From CAYTAU01 sp964442075 (GTDB lineage Bacteria > Bacteroidota > Bacteroidia > Bacteroidales > CAYTAU01), in NCBI GenBank assembly GCA_964442075.1, contig CAYTWH010000082.1, positions 1 through 10,087 on the forward strand: a DNA stretch of 10,087 nucleotides, in the 5' to 3' direction. Below the pieces are notes generated by a model. The model made no database searches, was not told the DNA's origin, and saw only the letters and a list, made by a program, of their open reading frames with translations. Position numbers and translations under genes: made by a program. The stretch's first letter is position 1; every line of letters starts with the position of its first letter. This document shows positions 1 through 5,612 of the stretch, piece after piece.

Positions 1-269
1 ATCAAAAATTATTTATAATATTAATTGATTTTATTCTAACAATTTATTAACCTATTTTTATATTTAAAATTTCATAAAGTTTTCAAATTTATTATTATTA
101 ACACAATGTTAATTAAATTTGCAAAACATTGTTATTCATAATCTAATTATAATAACAATTTGTTGAAATCATATTATAAAAAATAATAACAAAAAAAGCT
201 TAAAATTTATCAACTATATTAACAGGATATTAATATCATTATGTATTTTAAAAATTTATTATTATTATT
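1..269. other. AT-rich leader upstream of nadA
   Basis: This non-coding stretch has about 12% G+C by hand count and no convincing gene on either strand. It holds an inverted repeat with 8-bp arms (ACAATGTT at 103-110, AACATTGT at 125-132). The loop between the arms contains TAAATTTG (114-121), a match to the Bacteroidota -7 element TAnnTTTG. I see no good TTTG/TTG element 17-23 nt before it, so the promoter call is weak. A 12-bp palindrome, GATATTAATATC, lies at 226-237. In sequence this AT-rich, both kinds of match can arise by chance. No Shine-Dalgarno sequence is visible before the nadA ATG. Confidence 0.5.
103..132 (+). promoter_or_regulatory. possible nadA promoter/operator (weak)
   Basis: The loop of an 8-bp inverted repeat contains TAAATTTG (114-121), which fits the Bacteroidota -7 consensus TAnnTTTG. 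An operator overlapping the -7 box would be a sensible way to control NAD synthesis. However, the -33 TTG is missing and the leader from here to the ATG would be about 140 nt. This is a candidate only. Confidence 0.22.
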
Positions 270-1268
270 ATGTATTATATAAAAAAAAGTATTTCAGAAA
301 AAGGTTTTATTGATAAAGATATAGAAAAAAATATTAATATTGTAGAAGAAATATTAAAACTTAAGAAAAAGAAAAATGCAATAATTTTAGGACATTTTTA
401 TCAGGAACCTAAAATACAAGATATATCAGATTATCTTGGTGATAGTTTATATTTAGCTCAAATAGCAGAAAAAACAAATGCTGATATTATTGTTTTTGCA
501 GGTGTTTATTTTATGGCAGAAACTGCAAAAATGTTATCACCGCAAAAAAAAGTTTTATTACCTGATTTAAATGCAGGATGTTCGTTAGCTGATTCTTGTT
601 CAACTAATGATTTTAAAAAATTTAAAGAAAAACATTCTGATCATATTATAATATCTTATGTTAATACAACTTCAGAAATAAAAGCATTAACAGATATTTG
701 TTGCACATCAACAAATGCTGTACAAATAGTAGAAAGTTTACCTGAAAATGAAAAAATAATATTTGCACCAGATAGAAATCTAGGAAACTATATAAATAGT
801 GTAACAAATAGAAATATGCTTATTTGGGATGGAGCTTGTCATGTGCATGAAGAATTTTCACTCGAAAAGATATTGGAATTAAAAAATAAGAATCCTGATG
901 CAAAAATAATAGCACATCCTGAATGTCAAAAACAAATTTTAATAATTTCTGATCATATTGGTTCAACATCATCTTTATTAAAATTTACAAAATTAGATAA
1001 CGGTAAAAAATATATAGTAGCAACAGAATCAGGTATTTTACATCAAATGAAAAAAATAAGTCCTGATAAAATTTTTATACCGGCACCACCAAAAGATTCA
1101 ACATGTGGATGTAATGATTGTAAATATATGAAAATTATAAACTTAGATAAATTATATAATACATTAAAATATGAATTGCCGGAAATAATAATGAATGATG
1201 AATTAATAAAAATGGCTGTTAAACCAATTAAACGAATGTTGGAAATATCTGAAAAACTCGGACTATGA
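270..1268 (+). CDS. nadA: quinolinate synthase NadA
   Basis: NadA condenses iminoaspartate (from NadB) with dihydroxyacetone phosphate to make quinolinate, the pyridine precursor in de novo NAD synthesis. It is a cytoplasmic [4Fe-4S] enzyme. The 332-aa product has the family landmarks in order: GHFYQ (41-45), FMAETAKML (81-89), GCSLADSC (103-110), YVNTT (130-134), APDRNLG (166-172), GACHVHEEF (188-196), HPE (216-218), GSTS (231-234), ATESG (251-255) and CGCNDCKYM (279-287). By comparison with the E. coli enzyme, the three cluster ligands should be Cys104, Cys190 and Cys284, all present. Length is normal for the family. The ATG at 270 sits about 30 residues before the GHFY motif and has no visible ribosome binding site, as is common in this phylum. 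The stop overlaps the next gene's start (ATGA), which implies co-transcription. No nadB or nadC lies in the window. Identification is firm. Confidence 0.97.
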   Translation: MYYIKKSISEKGFIDKDIEKNINIVEEILKLKKKKNAIILGHFYQEPKIQDISDYLGDSLYLAQIAEKTNADIIVFAGVYFMAETAKMLSPQKKVLLPDLNAGCSLADSCSTNDFKKFKEKHSDHIIISYVNTTSEIKALTDICCTSTNAVQIVESLPENEKIIFAPDRNLGNYINSVTNRNMLIWDGACHVHEEFSLEKILELKNKNPDAKIIAHPECQKQILIISDHIGSTSSLLKFTKLDNGKKYIVATESGILHQMKKISPDKIFIPAPPKDSTCGCNDCKYMKIINLDKLYNTLKYELPEIIMNDELIKMAVKPIKRMLEISEKLGL

Positions 1269-2869
1269 AAAAGTTTATTTACACATTAATATTTATAGTT
1301 TGTATTTATTCTTTAAATGCTCAAAAAAAGGGTATTGATCCAAATGGTCATAATAAATTTTATTATGAAAATGGAAATATATCAAGTGAGGGAATGATGA
1401 AAAATGGAAAACCTATTGGAATATGGAAAACATATTATGAGACAGGAATAATAAAATCGGAGGGTATAAGAAAGAATTTTTTACTTGATAGTATATGGGT
1501 ATTTTATGATAAAGAAGGTGATATAATTAAAAAGATAAGCTATAGAAGCGATAAAAAAAATGGATACTATTATACTTATAAATATAACATAAATAAAGAT
1601 ACCGTAAAATATGGAGGAGTAATTTCAAAAGAACTATATCTTAATGATATAAAACAAGGAATATCATTATATTATACAATTGATGGTTATTTAAAGAAAA
1701 CAATTTTATATAAAAATAATAAGAAAAATGGAATTTCAAAAGAATATGCAAAAGACGGGAGATTAATTACGCTGGTTGAATATATAAATGATGTTTTAAT
1801 TAATAAGGAATTTATAAATAGATATAACAGTGAAAAATTAAAGCATGCAATTTGGAAAGAATTTCATTCAAACGATAAAATTAAAACAGAAGCAAATTAT
1901 ATTAATGGTAAAATTCATGGATTGTATAAAGAATATTCTGCTTCAGGAAATCTAGAAAAAGTTATAAAATATGAATTTGGAGAATTGCTTATTGACAGTA
2001 TTGATTCTTTAGAAATTAGTGATAAATTGAATAAAGATATTTTTAAAAAATTAAGAGAAGAATACCATGAAAATGGTAAAATAAAATATCTTGGGGCTTT
2101 TAATGATTCTATTCCTGTTGGTTTACATAAGGAATATAGTGAAAATGGAGAAATAATAAATGCCAAAAAATATGATGATTATGGTAATTTAATAGGAGAA
2201 GGGACTTATAACCAAAAAGGGAAAAAACATGGTTTTTGGAAATATTATTATTCTATCGGAGAAATAAAATCGGAAGGAAAATATATAAATAATAGAAAAT
2301 CAGTAAAATGGACATATTATTTTAAATCGGGAACAATAGAGCAAGAAGGATATTTTATAAAAGGAAAATTAGATGGAGAATGGAAATGGTATTATGAAAA
2401 TAAAAAAATTGAAAGAGAAGAAAATTATGAATTAGGAAAAGAAAATGGACTATTTGTAGAATATTCAAAAAACGGAGCAATAATAACAAAAGGAGAATAT
2501 ATTGAAGGAGAAAAAGAAGGATTTTGGTTTTATAATGCAGGAGATCATATTGAAGAAGGGGATTATCAATTAGGTCTTAAAGAAAATACCTGGAAACATT
2601 ATTATATTTTACAAACCGAAAAGTCAGATAATAATGAAAAAGGACAATTAATTTTTATTGGTAATTATATACAGGGAAACCCAAATGGAAAACATAAATA
2701 TTATTATGATAACGGAAAAATGAAACATGAGGGCAAATATATAATGGGTAGCAAGGAAGGAAACTGGTATTACTATAATTATGAAGGTGAAAATTTTCTT
2801 ATTATTAAGTATAGAGATGATATAGAAGCTAAAATTAACGGAGCTAAAATAAAATTACAGAAAGAGTAA
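1265..2869 (+). CDS. secreted MORN/YwqK-type repeat protein
   Basis: This 534-aa protein starts with a clear Sec signal peptide (MKK, hydrophobic core 4-17, likely cut after LNA at about 19, before QKKG). The rest is about 17-18 tandem units of 22-25 residues with the pattern G-x-W-K-x-Y-Y-x-x-G-x-I-x-x-E-G-x-Y-x-x-G-K. The best-preserved copies are in the C-terminal half (about 310-520). A roughly 20-residue lysine/leucine-rich stretch near 245-265 interrupts the array. Such repeats belong to the MORN-like family often labelled 'YwqK antitoxin', which form extended beta structures and usually act as binding scaffolds. That toxin-antitoxin label is unsupported here, since no toxin gene is adjacent. 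It starts inside the nadA stop (ATGA), so translation is probably coupled. No lipobox or type IX sorting domain is visible, so the likely location is the periplasm or outside the cell. Function is unknown. Confidence 0.85.
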   Translation: MKKFIYTLIFIVCIYSLNAQKKGIDPNGHNKFYYENGNISSEGMMKNGKPIGIWKTYYETGIIKSEGIRKNFLLDSIWVFYDKEGDIIKKISYRSDKKNGYYYTYKYNINKDTVKYGGVISKELYLNDIKQGISLYYTIDGYLKKTILYKNNKKNGISKEYAKDGRLITLVEYINDVLINKEFINRYNSEKLKHAIWKEFHSNDKIKTEANYINGKIHGLYKEYSASGNLEKVIKYEFGELLIDSIDSLEISDKLNKDIFKKLREEYHENGKIKYLGAFNDSIPVGLHKEYSENGEIINAKKYDDYGNLIGEGTYNQKGKKHGFWKYYYSIGEIKSEGKYINNRKSVKWTYYFKSGTIEQEGYFIKGKLDGEWKWYYENKKIEREENYELGKENGLFVEYSKNGAIITKGEYIEGEKEGFWFYNAGDHIEEGDYQLGLKENTWKHYYILQTEKSDNNEKGQLIFIGNYIQGNPNGKHKYYYDNGKMKHEGKYIMGSKEGNWYYYNYEGENFLIIKYRDDIEAKINGAKIKLQKE

Positions 2870-2882
2870 AGTTTTAATGGTA

Positions 2883-3554
2883 TTATTTATGTTTAGAGTA
2901 AAAATTTTCAACAATAAGTTCCGATTTTTTAATACTTGTTTTTAGCCAGTCCAACAAAATATCTTCTCTTTGATTTTCTGTTAATTGCCAGTTAATATTT
3001 GAATTTCGAAGTTTTTCACTTATATGATATAAAATAATGGCTGCCGAAACCGAAATATTATAACTTTCGGTAAATCCATACATTGGTATTTTTACAAATT
3101 CATCTGCATTGTTAAGTATTACATCACTAAGTCCGGAAAGTTCAGCACCAAAAAAGAGAGCAATTTTTCCTTTTTCAAGATCCAATTCATTAAGATTTAC
3201 ATCATTTTTATGTGGAGTAGTGGCAATTATTCTATATCCTTTAGATTTTAGATGTTTGATAGTTGCCAGAGTATTATGTTTTTTTTTGTTATATTTTTTT
3301 ATATCAATCCATTGATTTGAGCCTAGAGCAACATCAGGATTTATTTGGTATTGGTTTTTATTTTCAATAATGTGTACATCTTGTATTCCAAAACAATCGC
3401 ATGTTCGTAATACTGCACTTGCATTATGTGGCTGATAAATATCTTCTAATACAACTGTAGTATATTTAGTTCGTTTTTGTATTTTTTCCTGAAACAAATT
3501 GTACTTGTTTTCACTAACAAATTTAAAAAGGTGTTCAATTAATTTTTGTTTCAT
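2883..3554 (-). CDS. trmH: TrmH-family (SpoU) RNA 2'-O-methyltransferase, probably tRNA Gm18
   Basis: This is a SPOUT-class enzyme that transfers a methyl group from S-adenosylmethionine to a ribose 2'-OH. The 223-aa protein shows the three SpoU motifs: PHNASAVLRTCD (42-53, with Asn44 and the catalytic-type Arg50), FFGAELSGLSD (134-144, Glu138), and the trefoil-knot segment IPMYGFTESYNISVSAAIILY (156-176, given here by position; Ser164, Asn166 and Ser168 are key). Overall length and the C-terminal helical tail (190-215) match E. coli TrmH (229 aa) better than the longer rRNA enzyme RlmB, which has an extra N-terminal L30e-like domain. The tRNA Gm18 assignment is therefore likely but inferred. 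The gene converges on the repeat-protein gene with a 13-nt gap and no visible terminator. Upstream, the HU terminator cuts it off from that gene, so it needs its own promoter or read-through. Confidence 0.9.
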   Translation of the reverse strand: MKQKLIEHLFKFVSENKYNLFQEKIQKRTKYTTVVLEDIYQPHNASAVLRTCDCFGIQDVHIIENKNQYQINPDVALGSNQWIDIKKYNKKKHNTLATIKHLKSKGYRIIATTPHKNDVNLNELDLEKGKIALFFGAELSGLSDVILNNADEFVKIPMYGFTESYNISVSAAIILYHISEKLRNSNINWQLTENQREDILLDWLKTSIKKSELIVENFYSKHK

Positions 3555-3574
3555 GTTATTAATTAAGTGTATAA

Positions 3575-3603
3575 AAAAAGGGAGTACAATGTACTCCCTT
3601 TTT
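3575..3603 (-). terminator. intrinsic terminator after the HU gene
   Basis: A perfect inverted repeat, GGGAGTACA (3580-3588) and TGTACTCCC (3590-3598), is extended by flanking A5/T5 pairs. Read on the minus strand it ends in a run of seven U, a strong Rho-independent terminator about 20 nt after the HU stop. The tips of the stem must open to form a 3-5 nt loop. The T-run on the plus strand would let it work in both directions. Confidence 0.9.
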
Positions 3604-3623
3604 ATTATAAAAAACTATTAATT

Positions 3624-3896
3624 TTATTTAACAGTATTTGCTAAATCAGCACCTGCTTTAAATTTAACAACTTTTCTAGCTGAAATGTTAATTTCAGCAC
3701 CAGTTTGTGGGTTTCTACCTTTTCTAGCTTTTCTTTTAGAAATTGAGAAAGTACCAAATCCTACTAATGAAATTTTGTCACTTTTTTTAAGTGCACCTTT
3801 TGTTGTTACCATAAATGCTTCTAAAGCTTTTTTTGCATCTGCTTTTGTAATTTTTGCTTCTTTAGCAATTGAATCAACTAATTGTGATTTGTTCAT
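3624..3896 (-). CDS. HU-family nucleoid DNA-binding protein
   Basis: HU dimers bind and bend DNA non-specifically and compact the nucleoid. The 90-aa product is full length and collinear with HU. The N-terminal helical dimerisation part (MNKSQLVDSIAKEAKITKAD and onward to about residue 40) is followed by the beta saddle (LVGFGTFSISKRKARKGRNP, about 44-63). The DNA-intercalating arm carries the conserved GRNPQTG motif (60-66, Pro63 at the tip), and the C-terminal helix is VVKFKAGADLANTV. The G-F-G-T-F signature is intact. Bacteroidota often have several HU/IHF paralogues, so I give no specific hup symbol. It is monocistronic: a canonical promoter lies upstream at 3940-3970 and a strong terminator follows at 3575-3603. 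This fits high independent expression. Confidence 0.97.
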   Translation of the reverse strand: MNKSQLVDSIAKEAKITKADAKKALEAFMVTTKGALKKSDKISLVGFGTFSISKRKARKGRNPQTGAEINISARKVVKFKAGADLANTVK

Positions 3897-3931
3897 AATA
3901 ATTCAATTTAATTTGTTAATATTATTTTAAA

Positions 3932-3970
3932 ATTCTTGGCAAAGATACGCCAAGTAACATTCTTGGCAAA
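3932..3970. repeat. 12-bp direct repeat and inverted repeat in the HU promoter
   Basis: ATTCTTGGCAAA occurs at 3932-3943 and again at 3959-3970, 27 bp apart start to start. Each copy covers one core promoter box. In addition CTTGGC (3935-3940) and GCCAAG (3949-3954) form a 6-bp inverted repeat around the -7 box. This looks like a possible operator, although part of the similarity follows from both promoter boxes containing TTTG. Confidence 0.6.
3940..3970 (-). promoter_or_regulatory. Bacteroidota-type promoter of the HU gene
   Basis: Read on the minus strand, TTTG (3970-3967), a 19-nt spacer and TATCTTTG (3947-3940) exactly match the Bacteroidota housekeeping consensus TTTG-N19-TAnnTTTG. Transcription should start near 3933, leaving a leader of about 37 nt before the ATG at 3896. 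The -33 and -7 boxes each lie inside a copy of a 12-bp direct repeat (see the repeat entry). Confidence 0.85.
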
Positions 3971-4082
3971 TTTTAACGCAAAAAACACCGATTTTGTTGA
4001 TAAGTAGGCAAAATTGTTAATAACTACACTTGTTTTTCCTTATTTTTCGGGCATTTCGAACATTTTTTTAATTTTCATATTA

Positions 4083-4111
4083 AAAAAGCACAAGTAAAAC
4101 CTGTGCTTTTT
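4083..4111 (-). terminator. intrinsic terminator after the Spy-like gene
   Basis: AAAAAGCACA (4083-4092) and TGTGCTTTTT (4102-4111) form a 10-bp stem with a 9-nt loop. On the minus strand it ends in a run of six U, about 20 nt after the stop codon at 4131. This is a good Rho-independent terminator for the minus-strand gene and insulates the HU promoter region from it. Confidence 0.85.
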
Positions 4112-4130
4112 CATCAAAATTATATGTTTT

Positions 4131-4613
4131 CTACTTTAAATGTCCCTGGCATTTTCCTTTTTCAGGGTGACTTTTTCCAAGCATTTTGTTTCCATGTTTA
4201 TTACCATGCATGTCAAAAAATACCTTTTGATCATCATTTAGCAAGTTTCTAATACTTAATTTGCCTTCTGCTTGCTTTTTCATCATTTCTATTTTAATAG
4301 CCCCTATTTCATCAATAATTGTATTTATAACATTTATATCAGGATCATCTGCTGTCATTAATGTTTGTTTTTTAGCCACTTTTTCTGCTAATTGGTTTTT
4401 AAATTGCAACATTTCTTTCATGTGGTCTATACGAAACTTCTCAATTTTTTCCTTTTGCTCGTCAGAAAGATTGGGAATATCCATATTGCAATGATTTTTC
4501 TGATGCATTTGTTGGCTCCCCTTACAGTTATGTTTTTCCTGTGCCAACACATTGGCATTAATACTTATTATTACAGCTATAACAATAAACATAATTTTTT
4601 TAATTTTTCTCAT
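4131..4613 (-). CDS. Spy/CpxP-like periplasmic protein (LTXXQ motif, metal-binding tails)
   Basis: The 160-aa product has a signal peptide (basic MRKIKK, hydrophobic 7-19, likely cut after VLA at 24, before QEKH). The mature part is helical and carries two LTXXQ-type motifs, LSDEQ (49-53) and LNDDQ (125-129), in the spacing seen in the Spy/CpxP/ZraP family. These proteins are periplasmic chaperones or stress/metal-sensing adaptors. Both ends of the mature protein are rich in His, Met and Cys (HNC at 28-30, MHQKNHCNM at 36-44, then MHGNKHGNKM at 135-144 and C155), which suggests metal binding; that part is inference. The gene is monocistronic with its own terminator and is divergent from the 4785 gene. 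I find no clear TAnnTTTG box upstream, so it may use an alternative sigma factor. No adjacent sensor kinase or metal pump is in the window. Confidence 0.8.
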   Translation of the reverse strand: MRKIKKIMFIVIAVIISINANVLAQEKHNCKGSQQMHQKNHCNMDIPNLSDEQKEKIEKFRIDHMKEMLQFKNQLAEKVAKKQTLMTADDPDINVINTIIDEIGAIKIEMMKKQAEGKLSIRNLLNDDQKVFFDMHGNKHGNKMLGKSHPEKGKCQGHLK

Positions 4614-4784
4614 AATTTTTTGATTTTTAATTTAACACCTTTTTAATTTAAGTAACGATAATAATTTTTAGACGGAATTAAATCAAAAAGGTTTAAAATA
4701 AATAACATCCTTTTTATTTAAAGTTTAAAAATGTTGATAATTAGCCGTAATATTTGTAATTTTGCATATCTTAAAAAAAAAAAA
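4614..4784. other. divergent intergenic region
   Basis: This 171-nt AT-rich spacer lies between the minus-strand Spy-like gene and the plus-strand half-glycosyltransferase gene. It contains a good plus-strand promoter at 4734-4764 and an A-rich leader. No minus-strand promoter of the housekeeping type is evident. No terminator is needed or seen. Confidence 0.6.
4734..4764 (+). promoter_or_regulatory. promoter of the half-glycosyltransferase/DUF4270/glmS cluster
   Basis: TTG (4734-4736), a 20-nt spacer and TAATTTTG (4757-4764) match the Bacteroidota consensus. Transcription should begin near 4770, leaving a leader of about 15 nt that is nearly all A before the ATG at 4785. The match places the promoter downstream of the upstream in-frame ATG at 4731, which argues against that start. 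Confidence 0.7.
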
Positions 4785-5612
4785 ATGGAAAAGACTAAAA
4801 TATTATTTGTATCACAGGAAATTACACCCTATACTACAGAAACCGAAATGTCTGTTATAGGGCGATATCTACCTCAAGGAATTCAAGAAAAAGGCAACGA
4901 GATAAGAACTTTTATGCCAAAATATGGCAATATTAATGAAAGACGAAATCAATTACATGAAGTTATTCGTTTATCGGGTATGAATATAATTATTAATGAA
5001 ACCGATAATCCATTATTAATAAAAGTTGCATCTATTCAATCAGCAAGAATGCAAATTTATTTTATTGATAATGAAGAATTTTTTCAAAGAAAATATATAT
5101 TGCAAGATAGTGAGGATAAATATTTTGATGATAACGATGAAAGAGCAATATTTTTTGCCAGAGGTGTTTTAGAAACAGTAAAAAAACTTCGTTGGGCACC
5201 CGATATTGTACATTGTCATGGTTGGGTTACTAATTTAATTCCATTATATATTAAAAAAGCATTTAAAGAAGACCCTTTATTTAATAATTCAAAAGTTATT
5301 TATTCAATTTATGATGATGACTTTACGGGTTCACTTAACAAAGATTATAAAAACAGACTTGTTATAGAGGGTGTAGAGAATGAGCATATTGATGTTTTAG
5401 AAAACCCAAATTTTATTAATGTTACCAAAATGGCAGTAAACATGTCTGATGCAGTTATTTATGGCAGTAAAAAAATAAATAATACTTTAGATAAATTTGT
5501 TAAAGAAACTGGTAAGCCAATATTAGAATATCAAAATCAAGAACAATATATTGATGCATATTCTGTTTTTTATAATGAAATTTTAAAAGAACAACATGTT
5601 AAGACCCATTAA
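4785..5612 (+). CDS. glycogen/starch synthase-like protein, N-terminal GT5 domain only
   Basis: The 275-aa product resembles the N-terminal Rossmann half of GT5 glycogen synthases: strand ILFVSQEITPY (6-16), RTFMPKYGNINERR (41-54), the YFIDNEEFF segment (92-100), ERAIFFARGVLETV (119-132) and the domain-typical DIVHCHGWVTNLIPLYIKK (140-158; compare HDWHAGL in GlgA). A full GlgA is about 480 aa. The C-terminal nucleotide-sugar-binding half is absent, and the N-terminal KTGGL motif that contacts ADP-glucose is replaced by TTETEMS (17-23). From memory, such short proteins are widespread in Bacteroidota and annotated 'glycogen/starch synthase'. True synthase activity is doubtful and the role unknown. 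I chose ATG 4785 over the in-frame ATG 4731 because the predicted promoter lies between them and homology begins at MEKTKILFVSQE. The last 17 nt overlap the next gene. Confidence 0.85.
   Translation: MEKTKILFVSQEITPYTTETEMSVIGRYLPQGIQEKGNEIRTFMPKYGNINERRNQLHEVIRLSGMNIIINETDNPLLIKVASIQSARMQIYFIDNEEFFQRKYILQDSEDKYFDDNDERAIFFARGVLETVKKLRWAPDIVHCHGWVTNLIPLYIKKAFKEDPLFNNSKVIYSIYDDDFTGSLNKDYKNRLVIEGVENEHIDVLENPNFINVTKMAVNMSDAVIYGSKKINNTLDKFVKETGKPILEYQNQEQYIDAYSVFYNEILKEQHVKTH

Noticed and set aside
226..237. Perfect 12-bp palindrome GATATTAATATC shortly before nadA
   Set aside because: In a leader of about 12% G+C, short AT palindromes are expected by chance, and there is no second copy or flanking motif to support an operator.
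1915..2166. Antisense reading frame inside the repeat-protein gene
   Set aside because: It lies wholly within a well-supported gene on the other strand and its residues simply mirror the repeats. The same reasoning removes the antisense or alternate frames at 3109-3315, 3685-3930, 4261-4494, 4392-4646, 5795-6040, 5829-6011, 7402-7617, 8390-8644 and 8980-9189.
1265..2869. Toxin-antitoxin system based on the YwqK-like repeats
   Set aside because: The protein is secreted and no toxin-like gene is adjacent. The antitoxin label is a family-name artefact.
4731..4784. N-terminal extension of the half-glycosyltransferase
   Set aside because: A good promoter lies inside this stretch, and family similarity begins only at the ATG at 4785.
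4785..5612. Frameshift or deletion that truncated a full glycogen synthase
   Set aside because: The downstream sequence encodes an unrelated lipoprotein with no trace of a C-terminal GT-B domain in any frame I read, and the short form appears to be the normal form in this phylum.
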